Assembly (NCBI RefSeq): GCF_014196925.1
Contig: NZ_JACIEN010000003.1
Location: 186,001 to 250,000, forward strand
Reading direction: 5' to 3'
Length of the DNA: 64,000 nt
Origin: Chelatococcus caeni
Lineage (GTDB): Bacteria > Pseudomonadota > Alphaproteobacteria > Rhizobiales > Beijerinckiaceae
In this document: one piece after another, positions 1-10,687 of the stretch
How positions within the stretch are numbered: position 1 is the stretch's first letter
Layout: each line of letters starts with the position of its first letter
Program-made: the position numbers and the translations under genes
The notes under the pieces: model-generated
The model's database searches: none
The model's input: only the letters and a program-made list of their open reading frames with translations
What the model was told of the DNA's origin: nothing

Positions 1-241
<241 letters not shown>

Positions 242-534
242 TCGGAACCCTCCCCTTAGGCGCGCACGGGCGTGCGGCTCGTTGCGATGGTCGCTTACGG
301 CGACATCGGACACGGGATACCAGGATCGAGACCCCTACCCTGGAACTGGTCGAAATCCAGTCTGAACCGGCCGGAATCGGGGGTCAAGCGCTGAATGAGA
401 ACCGGCGGATCGTCGTTTTTCGCGCTTTGCGCCGCAAAATTTTCGCGATAGCGGCGTCTGGTGCGAAGTACGTCGGCGGACGCGGCGGTGCCGCGTCGCG
501 CCCTTCGGTACCCGCGCAGGGAGCGACCCAAGCG

Positions 535-2760
535 TCAGCCCTTGCGCTGCCGCGTGACGTGGTATCGCGTCACCCTCGCCTTCCTGTAGATGCCGCTCTT
601 CCTGTCGATGACCTTGTAGATCTCCACGGTCTTCTTGGCGACACCGTACCAGCGCGGGCTGGACAGGATGATCGACCCCTCGAACGCATCGGTCGGCCCG
701 ACGGCCTTGAGCGGGTGGAAGGCCGACCGGGCGGCCTGCGGCGTGTTGAAATCCCTGTACTTGATCAGCGTGCGCCTGGCTGCGTCATGGAGCGTCCGCG
801 CCCAGGCCTCCTCCGTGTCGATGAGGGCGCCCGAGAAGCCGAACTCGCTGAACTGCCCCGCGGTCACGTCGACCGCGTATTCGACGCCGTCCTTCTTCGC
901 GAGGACAAGGAAGTGGTTCTTGGGGGCGTCGATATTCGCGTTGCTCCACAGATACATGCCGCGGACGCGCGTTTCGTAGCCTGCTCCCTTCAGCGCGGCG
1001 ATGACGGGTTCGAGCGCCGCTTCGCAGCCCTCCTTCGGGCAGGACAGGAATTTCTGGATCTGCCGGTCGCCCTTCACCAGAGCCCCGATCTCCTTCAGGT
1101 CCTTCGTGACGGACGGCGAGCGCAGCTCCTGCGCCCCGGCACGGAAGGTCCTGACGACTTCGCTCGAGGCGTGCTTCAACCGGCCCGACCGGACCGACCC
1201 CAGGCCGGTCGACAGGCCCGACGCCTTCCCGCTGCGGCCGCCCGGTCCCGCCCGCCTGCCAAGAGCATCCCCGACGGCGTCGGCGGCCCCTTTCAGCGCC
1301 GACTTGCCCTTGCCGAAGGCCTTTCGCACGCCCTTGGTGAGGGTTTGCGCTCCCCCCTTGATGACGCGCCCTCCGGCGAGGACCAGGGTCTCGAGCCCGG
1401 CGGACTTCAGCGCCTCCTTGATCTCGCCGTCGCTCAGCTCCCGGCCCGCTTCGTAGTAGGGCAGGATGGCGCTGCGTGCCAGATGAATGGCGGCTTCGAG
1501 ATCGGTCTCGCCGAACGCCTCGTCCTTCAGGGGCAGGATGGCATGTGAGACGATGTCGAGGGCGCTTTCCTGCACGGCACTGTTGGCATCGAGCCCCTCC
1601 TTGTGAGGGCGTGCGGAATACGAAGCGGCCGGCAGCATCGTGTTCTGCACACCTGCCTCGAAGAACAGATCGGCATGTTGAGCGAGCCAGGCGTTACGGC
1701 CGGCCTCATCCGCGGGAACCGGGGCGACGAGGCCGCACAGCTTGTTCGACAGCGCGAAATAACGCGGCTCGCCGCCTTGGGTGATCTTCAGAAGATAGCC
1801 CTGCTGGCCCTGGGGATAGAGCATCTCGAAATGCCCGCCCTTGCTGGCCATCACCCGGCCGTGCACGGTGAGGATGGACGCGTCGTCGCCTGCTGCGATG
1901 CCCATCTGCGACAGCTTGTCGGACACCGCCTCGGAGAAGGAGGCCGCGACCTCGCCGACGTACTCGGAAAACCGCTGATCGAAGAGCTTGTTCAGATCCG
2001 GAAGCTTCTTGATCTCGTCGGGCACGTCCCGATGGAAGAACGGAAACACCGATATCTGGTCGTCGAGGTAGACATCGATCCGGCTCATCTTGGCGGGGAT
2101 GCTCGCGCCGCCGACGCCGAGCGGCATATGGTCGGTGACGCTCACCTCCTCGTGCGGGTCGTGCCCCTCCCGCCGGATCACCTCCTCGCCGACGCCGCGT
2201 CGGCTGGGCGGAGCCTGTATGGCGTCGTGGATCTGCTTGCTGTGGCCGTCCTTGCATTTCACCGAGGCCGTCGCGGCCGTGCGCGCCGGCCCGGCAGCCC
2301 TCGGATGGCGGGATGCCGGGCTCGGCCGCAGACCGGGAACGACGGGGTGCGGCGGCCCGCCGCCGGCAGGGGCAGGACCGGATGGAGGCACGCCCGCAGG
2401 TCGTGCCGGCGCCGGCGAAAGGGCGGTGGCGTTCCTGGCCGCCTGTGTCGCCCCGCTGCCGCGGCCATCCCGCTGCGGCTGCAGGTTCGGCCGGGGACCG
2501 CCATGGGGCATCCGCTCGCCCCGCGTGCGGAGAACCTGCTCCGCATTGGCCCCGTACTCGACGGCCAGCAGGATCGCGGCGACAAGAGCCAGGCCCGGCG
2601 CGCCGGGCGAACCGGGCAGCGGCGGCCTGCCGTGCCGCTGGGGTCGCCCGTGCTCGGCCACCCATTGCGCGCTCGTCCCGACGGCGCGCCGCTGCTGGTC
2701 GAAATCCTCCGCCCGTGTCTTGCCGGCGACGGGCGGGCGAAACGATGAGACTCGGCCCAT
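535..2760 (-). CDS. Large toxin-like protein with C-terminal Cys-His-Asp (PMT C3-like) domain
   Basis: 741 codons, no assigned gene name. Residues 1-180 are rich in Pro, Arg and Ala with one hydrophobic stretch at about 55-72. Residues 200-460 form a more ordinary globular part that includes LPYYEAGRELSDGEIKEAL (about 430-450), reminiscent of the helical linkers of dermonecrotic-toxin-type proteins. The C-terminal domain (about 570-700) has Cys579 (or Cys574), His616 in KNHFLVL and Asp631 in AVDVTAGQF. The His-to-Asp spacing of 15 and the D-x-T-x-x-Q-F motif match, from memory, the papain-like deamidase domain C3 of Pasteurella multocida toxin. The start at 2760 has GAGGG seven bases upstream. 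It sits between coxG-like and coxS-like genes on the same strand; no immunity gene is visible and nothing else is seen in the 293 bp between it and coxS. A cysteine protease, deamidase or transglutaminase are all possible; the fold is inferred. Confidence 0.7.
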   Translation of the reverse strand: MGRVSSFRPPVAGKTRAEDFDQQRRAVGTSAQWVAEHGRPQRHGRPPLPGSPGAPGLALVAAILLAVEYGANAEQVLRTRGERMPHGGPRPNLQPQRDGRGSGATQAARNATALSPAPARPAGVPPSGPAPAGGGPPHPVVPGLRPSPASRHPRAAGPARTAATASVKCKDGHSKQIHDAIQAPPSRRGVGEEVIRREGHDPHEEVSVTDHMPLGVGGASIPAKMSRIDVYLDDQISVFPFFHRDVPDEIKKLPDLNKLFDQRFSEYVGEVAASFSEAVSDKLSQMGIAAGDDASILTVHGRVMASKGGHFEMLYPQGQQGYLLKITQGGEPRYFALSNKLCGLVAPVPADEAGRNAWLAQHADLFFEAGVQNTMLPAASYSARPHKEGLDANSAVQESALDIVSHAILPLKDEAFGETDLEAAIHLARSAILPYYEAGRELSDGEIKEALKSAGLETLVLAGGRVIKGGAQTLTKGVRKAFGKGKSALKGAADAVGDALGRRAGPGGRSGKASGLSTGLGSVRSGRLKHASSEVVRTFRAGAQELRSPSVTKDLKEIGALVKGDRQIQKFLSCPKEGCEAALEPVIAALKGAGYETRVRGMYLWSNANIDAPKNHFLVLAKKDGVEYAVDVTAGQFSEFGFSGALIDTEEAWARTLHDAARRTLIKYRDFNTPQAARSAFHPLKAVGPTDAFEGSIILSSPRWYGVAKKTVEIYKVIDRKSGIYRKARVTRYHVTRQRKG

Positions 2761-3000
2761 CTGAAAACCCTCGAATGAATGAATGACTTAAAAAATAATC
2801 CGCCCTTGTCCGGCATCCGGTTTCGCGGTGCCAGCAGGCAGACGGTCAATTCACAGTTCCGATGGGTTTGCCGGTCCCGATGCGCCCGGATGGCGACGGC
2901 CCGGGGCGGGATCACGTCGCGGTGCCGCAGGAAATCGTGAGATGTCGCTGGATGCGGCGGGCGGAGCTCGCCTCCCGCCGCGCGTCGCTCGCACGGCCTG

Positions 3001-3459
3001 TCAGGCCGCCTCCTCCGCTCCCACCACCTTGGCGAAATTGGCGAAGAACTCGTCGGCGTATTTCTTGGCGACGCCGTTGATCAGCCGGCCACCGAGCTGG
3101 GCGAGCTTGCCGCCGATCTGCGCCTCGACGTCATAGGTCAGCTTCGTGCCCTCCGGCACGTCGGCGAGCTGCACCTTGGCCCCGCCCTTGGCGAAGCCGG
3201 CGACGCCCCCCTCGCCTTCGCCGGTGATGGTATAGCCGTTCGGCGCGTCGATGTCCGAGAGCACGACCTTGCCCTTGAAGGTCGCCTTCACCGGCCCGAC
3301 CTTCACCTTCGCCACCGCGCGGAAGCCGTTGTCCTCCGTCCGCTCCAGCTCCTCGCAGCCCGGGATGCAGGCCTTGAGCACCTCCGGATCGTTGAGCTTC
3401 TCCCAGACCGTGGCCCGGTCCGCCGGCAGGATGTTCTCGCCCGTCATCGTCATGGCCAT
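3001..3459 (-). CDS. CoxG-like SRPBCC protein (carbon monoxide dehydrogenase subunit G family)
   Basis: 152 residues, the usual length for the CoxG branch of the SRPBCC fold. It opens with MTGENILPADRATVWEKLND and contains IPGCEELER, VGPVKATFKGKV and a GEGEGGVAGFAKGGA segment, all typical of CoxG. In Oligotropha CoxG is involved in membrane recruitment of CO dehydrogenase. The start has a GGGAGG site five bases upstream. On the minus strand, upstream of the toxin-like gene and the coxS fragment, it looks like a piece of a cox cluster. The next gene upstream (3651) is divergent, so the 190 bp between them must hold both promoters. Confidence 0.88.
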   Translation of the reverse strand: MAMTMTGENILPADRATVWEKLNDPEVLKACIPGCEELERTEDNGFRAVAKVKVGPVKATFKGKVVLSDIDAPNGYTITGEGEGGVAGFAKGGAKVQLADVPEGTKLTYDVEAQIGGKLAQLGGRLINGVAKKYADEFFANFAKVVGAEEAA

Positions 3460-3650
3460 GGGTTGCCTCCCTCGTCGTCATCGCCGCCTGGTGCGAGCGG
3501 GCCGGTTCGATGCCCTCCAATCTACGCAAGAACGCACGCGCGGCCAGCCCCTCAGAAGCATGACGGGCCGCCGTTGTCCCCTCTGCCCCCTTGCGCCGGT
3601 GGCGCAACCTGCGCGAGATGCAGGGGATCCAAGGAGGAGGAGCGGGATAC

Positions 3651-4430
3651 ATGACGATCATCGACATCGCCGGCGAGCCGTTCAACGTGCGCATGGACGG
3701 ACCGGAAAACGCCCCGGTTCTCATGCTGTCCAACTCGCTGTCGTCCAACATGTCGATGTGGGACGCGCAGGTCCGCGCCTGGCAATCGCACTTCCGCATC
3801 CTGCGCTATGATTCGCGCGGGCACGGCGCCTCGGTCGCGCCGGACAGGCCCTATTCCATCGAAGAGCTCGGCCGCGATGCCCTGGCGATTCTCGACCATT
3901 TCGGCATCGCCAAGGCCCATTGGTGCGGCGTCTCGAAAGGCGGCATGGTCGGCATGTGGCTCATGACCCACGCGCCGGAGCGGCTCGGGCGGGTCGTCCT
4001 CGCCAATACGGCCGCGCACATGGGGCCGCCTGACCTTTGGAACGGCCGCATCCGCACCGCGCGGCACGGCGGCATGGCCGCCCTCGCGGATGCGACCGTC
4101 GAGCGCTGGTTCACGGCCGGCTTCCGCGGGCGAGCCCCGGAAACGACCGCCGCCATGCGCGAGATGATCCTGACGACGCCCGCCCACGGCTATGCCGGGT
4201 GCTGCGCCGCCATCCGCGACATGGACCAGCGCTGGACGATCCGCGCGGCGGAAAACCCCGTGCTGGTCGTCGTCGGCGCGCATGATCCGGCCACGCCGCC
4301 CGCCGCCGGCCGCCAGATCCACGAGGCCATCGCCGGCTCGTCGCTGGTGGCCCTCGATGCGGCGCATATCTCCAATGTCGAGGCGGAGGCCGAGTTCAGC
4401 AGGCTGGCGGGCGACTTTCTGCGCGGCTGA
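3651..4430 (+). CDS. Alpha/beta hydrolase, 3-oxoadipate enol-lactonase-like (PcaD family)
   Basis: 259 residues. The nucleophile is Ser95 in G-V-S-K-G, with Asp212 in GAHDPATPP and His239 in DAAHISN completing the triad; the oxyanion region NSLSSNMSMWDAQ is typical of PcaD-like enol-lactonases of the beta-ketoadipate pathway. The start at 3651 is preferred over longer in-frame options because AAGGAGGAGG lies about ten bases upstream. Classical pca partners are absent here; the neighbours are a flavin reductase and a GntR regulator on the other strand, so the hydrolase may serve another aromatic or lactone pathway. Confidence 0.82.
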   Translation: MTIIDIAGEPFNVRMDGPENAPVLMLSNSLSSNMSMWDAQVRAWQSHFRILRYDSRGHGASVAPDRPYSIEELGRDALAILDHFGIAKAHWCGVSKGGMVGMWLMTHAPERLGRVVLANTAAHMGPPDLWNGRIRTARHGGMAALADATVERWFTAGFRGRAPETTAAMREMILTTPAHGYAGCCAAIRDMDQRWTIRAAENPVLVVVGAHDPATPPAAGRQIHEAIAGSSLVALDAAHISNVEAEAEFSRLAGDFLRG

Positions 4431-4435
4431 GGCCG

Positions 4436-4972
4436 TCACAGGGCGTGGTAGCGACGCCCCTTGTAGACGAGGCTGTCCCCCTCGGCGCCGATGGCGAGCG
4501 CCCGCACCTCGCCGATGAGGATGCGATGGGTCGCGGCATCGATCGTCTCGGTCAGGCGGCAATCCATGGCCGCCCTCGCGGTGACGAGGGCCGGCGCGCC
4601 CGTTTCCAGCCTCGTCCAGCCGCCGGACCGGAAGCGCTCGGCGCCGAACAGGCCGGTGCGGCCGGCGAAGACATCGGCGAGCGGCCCCTCGCCGCCGGCC
4701 AGCGTATTGACGCAGAAGACCCCGTTGGCCTCGAGGACCGGCAGGACCTGGCTGGCCCGGTTGAGGCACACCAGCACCGTCGGCGGCGCATCGGACACCG
4801 GCGCCACGGATGTTGCCGTGAAGCCCATGCGCCCGGCGGGACCGGCCGTCGTGACGACGTGCACGGCGCCGGGCACGCGGCTCATGGCCTCGCGAAACGC
4901 CTGCTCGGTCGGCGTCGCGGCATGGTCGTCATGCGTATCGCCGAATGCGTCGTCGATGAAAACCCGGTGCAT
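4436..4972 (-). CDS. Flavin reductase domain protein (FMN-binding, monooxygenase partner)
   Basis: 178 residues with the flavin reductase-like fold: FREAMSRVPGAVHVVTT, GRMGFTATSVAPVSDAPPTV and CLNRASQVLPVLEANGVFCVN are the canonical N-terminal motifs of the HpaC/RutF-type reductases that supply reduced FMN or FAD to a two-component monooxygenase. An in-frame ATG lies eight codons upstream at 4996, but CAGGAGG is placed five bases before the ATG at 4972, so the shorter form is chosen. No oxygenase component is nearby. It is convergent with the PcaD-like gene, six bases between stop codons, and is probably co-transcribed behind the GntR gene at 5057-5797. Confidence 0.85.
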   Translation of the reverse strand: MHRVFIDDAFGDTHDDHAATPTEQAFREAMSRVPGAVHVVTTAGPAGRMGFTATSVAPVSDAPPTVLVCLNRASQVLPVLEANGVFCVNTLAGGEGPLADVFAGRTGLFGAERFRSGGWTRLETGAPALVTARAAMDCRLTETIDAATHRILIGEVRALAIGAEGDSLVYKGRRYHAL

Positions 4973-5056
4973 CAAGGCCTCCTGCGGCCTTTTCATATGG
5001 CCCGGCGTGATCTGCGAAGCAACCGGAAGCAGGGGCGGAGACCGGGACGGGCCACG

Positions 5057-5797
5057 CTAGAGGCGGCTGACGGCCTCCTTGATGCTCTCGCGCACGTGGG
5101 CGATGAGAGCCTCCGCAGCCGCATCGGCGGCGGCGACCTCGGCCGCGCAGACGGCACGCAGCAGGTCCTCGTGCCGCTGCGCCGCGGGCAGGAGGTCGGA
5201 CGCGCGCCGGAAGAACAGCCATGCCCGCCGCGCCATCGCCTGCAGCGGCATCAGCGCCCGAGCGGCATAGGGATTTCCCGACAGCTCCGCGAGCATCCTG
5301 TCGATCGCCTTGTCCGCCTCGACGAATCCGACGATGTCGCCCGTCCCGGCCGCCTCCGCCATCGCGGCCGCCAACTGCTCCGCCACGGCCGGTCCGCCGG
5401 CGGCGCTGGCCGCCCCGGCCTGCACGCCGGCCAGCCGCTCCGTCACCGCCCACGCGCCCCCGGCGACGCGGCGGGCGGCACTCACGGCCACCAGCCGCTC
5501 GATGCCGACACAGACATCGAGCGCCACGAGCACGTCGAGCGGATTGATCTCGGACACGGCAATGCCCTTGCGGGGAAAGACACGCACGAGCCCGTCGTAA
5601 TGCAGCCGCTGCAGCGCCTCTCGCACCGGCGTGCGGCCGAAGCCGACGCGCTGCGACAGGTCGTTCTCGGTCAGGCGGGAGCCTGGAGGCAGATCGAGCC
5701 GCACGACCATGTCCTCGATGGCACGATAGGCCTGCTCGGCAAGCGACTGGGCCTCGGCACCGCAGGATGCACCTATATCATTGTCCACAGAACTCAT
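5057..5797 (-). CDS. GntR family transcriptional regulator (FCD/FadR subfamily)
   Basis: 246 residues. A winged helix at about 20-85 contains PGSRLTENDLSQRVGFGRTP and VREALQRLHYDGLVRV, the GntR signature; the rest is an Ala-rich helical FCD-type ligand domain ending in HVRESIKEAVSRL. An open frame extends upstream to 5881 but that extension is Arg/Leu-rich and low in coding character, so the ATG at 5797 is used; the ribosome-binding site is weak. The gene diverges from the liv operon across a 465 bp AT-rich region and may control it, the flavin reductase, or both. The effector is unknown. Confidence 0.85.
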   Translation of the reverse strand: MSSVDNDIGASCGAEAQSLAEQAYRAIEDMVVRLDLPPGSRLTENDLSQRVGFGRTPVREALQRLHYDGLVRVFPRKGIAVSEINPLDVLVALDVCVGIERLVAVSAARRVAGGAWAVTERLAGVQAGAASAAGGPAVAEQLAAAMAEAAGTGDIVGFVEADKAIDRMLAELSGNPYAARALMPLQAMARRAWLFFRRASDLLPAAQRHEDLLRAVCAAEVAAADAAAEALIAHVRESIKEAVSRL

Positions 5798-6262
5798 CGT
5801 CAGAAACCTACGTTGGCGCCGCCCCCTCGCAGGGAGAAGAAGCAGGCAACACCACCGCCACAATAGATTTCTTGCGTACAATATATTTATTAACCGGGAA
5901 GCAATAAATATTTTATACTATATCGATAATATACAATACCGGCCAGCCTCATCGAATCATCATTGGAGTTCGCAGGCACCGGCACCGGGACGATCCGCCC
6001 GGGCGCTGGGCGGCCGGCATCGAAGCCACGCCGACTGCGGCGGAGCGAAGCCCGCGGCGCGCAATTTTTGGTCGCATGCCCGGGCGCCGACGGTGCATCC
6101 GTTGCTTTTTTGCCGGTCGCCCCGGCCTCGGCAATTGTCTTGACCGATCCCCGTTGCTAAGCACAGTGTTGTTCCGGTGGACTCTTTCCGCGCCGTGTTT
6201 TCGCCGACACGCTGCGGACGACAAAAACAATAAGGGCCCGCCCATCAGGGGAACGGTAGATT
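5798..6262. promoter_or_regulatory. Divergent regulatory region between gntR and livH
   Basis: 465 bp without a gene. Bases 5860-5945 are strikingly AT-rich for this chromosome and should hold promoters. At 5872-5881 there is TTGCGTACAA, a near-palindrome with TTG/CAA arms like many FadR-type GntR operators, and ATATACAAT recurs near 5929-5937. From about 5950 to 6240 the sequence is GC-rich; I see no riboswitch or small ORF there that I can support. Operator assignment is inference. Confidence 0.4.
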
Positions 6263-7180
<918 letters not shown>

Positions 7181-7194
7181 GGGAGGCGCGGACC

Positions 7195-8597
<1,403 letters not shown>

Positions 8598-8598
<1 letters not shown>

Positions 8599-9440
8599 TG
8601 CGCTGGCAAGACGATCCCGTACTCGAGGTCGAGCATCTGAAGATGCGCTTCGGCGGCCTCGTCGCCGTCAACGATCTCTCCTTCAGCGTCGGCCGCGGCG
8701 ACATCACCGCCCTCATCGGCCCCAACGGCGCCGGCAAGACGACGGTGTTCAACTGCATCACCGGCTTCTACCGGCCGAGCGAGGGCATGCTGTCGCTGCG
8801 CCATGGCGACGGCTCCACCCTCCTGCTCGAGCGGTTGCCGGGCCATTCCATCTCCTGGAAGGCCAAGGTCGCCCGCACCTTCCAGAACATCCGCCTGTTC
8901 ACCGGCATGACGGTGCTGGAGAACCTCCTCGTCGCCCGCCACAATCCGCTGATGCTCGCCTCCGGCTTCACCGTCTTCGGCCTCCTCGGCCTGCCCGGCT
9001 TCCGGGATGCGGAGCGCCAGGCGGTCGAGCAGGCGAAGTTCTGGCTGGAGAAGATCAACCTCATCGACCGGGCCGACGATCCCGCCGGCGACCTGCCCTA
9101 CGGCGCCCAGCGCCGCCTGGAGATCGCCCGCGCCATGTGCACGGACCCGATCCTCCTGTGCCTCGACGAGCCGGCCGCCGGCCTCAACCCGCGCGAGAGC
9201 CATGAGCTCAACGAATTGCTCCTGTCCATCCGGCAGGATCACGGCACCTCCATCCTGCTCATCGAGCACGACATGTCGGTGGTGATGGGCATCTCCGACC
9301 ATGTCGTGGTGCTCGACTACGGCACCAAGATCGCGGACGGGACGCCCGAGGAGGTGCGCAACGACCAGAGCGTCATCGCCGCCTATCTCGGCGTCGAGGA
9401 CGAAGAAGTGGAGCACGTGGAAGCGGAGGTCGGCCTATGA
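8598..9440 (+). CDS. livG: Branched-chain amino acid-type ABC transporter ATP-binding protein LivG
   Basis: 280 residues. Walker A is GPNGAGKTTVFN, the signature region reads LPYGAQRRLEIARAM (a degenerate LSGGQ as usual in LivG) and Walker B is ILLCLDEPAAGLNP, followed by the H-loop histidine in LIEHDMSVVM. The long insert between Walker A and the signature (about residues 90-150) is typical of LivG rather than LivF. The start overlaps the livM stop (TGATG) and the stop overlaps the livF start (ATGA), so the four genes are translated together. Confidence 0.94.
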
Positions 9441-10207
9441 GCGACGCAGCAATGATGCCCGCGCCGGCTCAGGCCGCGGCCGGGCGGGCGCCCCTTCTCT
9501 CGGTGCGCGGGGTCAAGACCTATTACGGCAACATCATCGCCCTCAAGGGCGTCGACCTCGACGTGCACGAGGGCGAGATCGTGACGATGATCGGCGCCAA
9601 CGGTGCCGGCAAGTCCACGCTGATGATGACGATCTTCGGCAACCCGCGCTGCCGCGAAGGCTCGATCACCTACGGCGGGCGGGACATCACCCAGATGCCG
9701 ACGCACGAGATCGCCCATCTCGGCATCGCGCAATCCCCCGAAGGCCGGCGCATCTTCCCGCGCATGACGGTGTTCGAGAACCTGCAGATGGGTGCGTCCA
9801 TCAAGGATTTCGCCCATTTCGAGGAGGATCTCGAGCGGGTCTGCACCATGTTCCCGCGCCTCAAGGAGCGGCTCAACCAGCGCGGCGGCACCCTCTCCGG
9901 CGGCGAGCAGCAGATGCTGGCCATCGCCCGCGCGCTGATGAGCCGGCCGCGGCTCCTGCTGCTCGACGAGCCCTCGCTCGGCCTTGCCCCGCTCGTCGTC
10001 AAGCAGATCTTCAACGTCATCCGCGAGCTCAACGAGCGCGACGGCATGACCGTCTTCCTCGTCGAGCAGAACGCCTATCACGCGCTCAAGCTCGCCCACC
10101 GCGGCTACGTGATGGTGACGGGATCGATCACCCTGCAGGGTACCGGCAAGGAATTGCTCGAGAACCCGCAGGTCCGCGCCGCCTATCTCGAAGGCGGGGC
10201 CCACTGA
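9437..10207 (+). CDS. livF: Branched-chain amino acid-type ABC transporter ATP-binding protein LivF
   Basis: 256 residues. Walker A GANGAGKSTLMM, signature LSGGEQQMLAIARAL, Walker B LLLLDEPSLGLAP and H-loop LVEQNAYHAL are intact; GVKTYYGNIIALKGVDLDV and IAQSPEGRRIFPRMTVFENL are LivF hallmarks. The first 20 residues are an Ala/Pro-rich extension absent from shorter relatives. The ATG overlaps the livG stop by four bases. It forms the heterodimeric motor with LivG. Confidence 0.94.
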   Translation: MSDAAMMPAPAQAAAGRAPLLSVRGVKTYYGNIIALKGVDLDVHEGEIVTMIGANGAGKSTLMMTIFGNPRCREGSITYGGRDITQMPTHEIAHLGIAQSPEGRRIFPRMTVFENLQMGASIKDFAHFEEDLERVCTMFPRLKERLNQRGGTLSGGEQQMLAIARALMSRPRLLLLDEPSLGLAPLVVKQIFNVIRELNERDGMTVFLVEQNAYHALKLAHRGYVMVTGSITLQGTGKELLENPQVRAAYLEGGAH

Positions 10208-10217
10208 GGAACACACG

Positions 10218-10571
10218 ATGCAGGGCATCCTCTACGAAGAAAGCTCGTTCCTCCTCTTCCTCCTCGTCACCTGCATCATGGGTGGCTGGGCCGCCTGGAT
10301 GACGGGGCGGGCGGTGGCGCTCATCTGGGCGCCGGTGTGGCAGGCGGTGTTCTATCTGCTCGTGCTCGCCGGGGGGGTACGCTTCATCCACTTCGCTCTC
10401 TTTCACGGCACGCTGCTGTCGCTCCACTATTACATCGTGGACGCGATCGTGCTCCTCGTCATCGGCCTCACCGGCTTCCGCTACACGCGCACGCGGCAGA
10501 TGACGACGCAGTATCGCTGGCTCTACGAGCGGACGGGTCCCCTGACCTGGCGCGAGAAGGGCAGCGGCTGA
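10218..10571 (+). CDS. Small integral membrane protein embedded in the liv operon (DUF6867-like)
   Basis: 117 residues with three strongly hydrophobic segments (about 10-33, 38-53 and 73-86), then a basic cytoplasmic tail (YTRTRQMTTQYRWLYERTG). It lies ten bases after livF and before the binding-protein gene on the same strand, so it is surely co-transcribed. I associate this position and sequence with the DUF6867 family of alphaproteobacterial liv operons, from memory. No enzymatic motif is visible; an accessory or assembly role for the importer is inferred only from position. Confidence 0.75.
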   Translation: MQGILYEESSFLLFLLVTCIMGGWAAWMTGRAVALIWAPVWQAVFYLLVLAGGVRFIHFALFHGTLLSLHYYIVDAIVLLVIGLTGFRYTRTRQMTTQYRWLYERTGPLTWREKGSG

Positions 10572-10687
10572 GACACCACCGTTTGCGAGTGACTCTCGCC
10601 GCAAATGGCGCAAGATTGCGCCCAAGGCGAGAGGCTCGCCGACCGGAGCCCCGGAGCGGGGCCCGACAAAAACCAGGGGAGTACCAG

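Noticed and set aside
427-2748. Plus-strand frames opposite the toxin-like gene
   Set aside because: Composition biased and without motifs; the minus frame has a ribosome-binding site and the Cys-His-Asp pattern.
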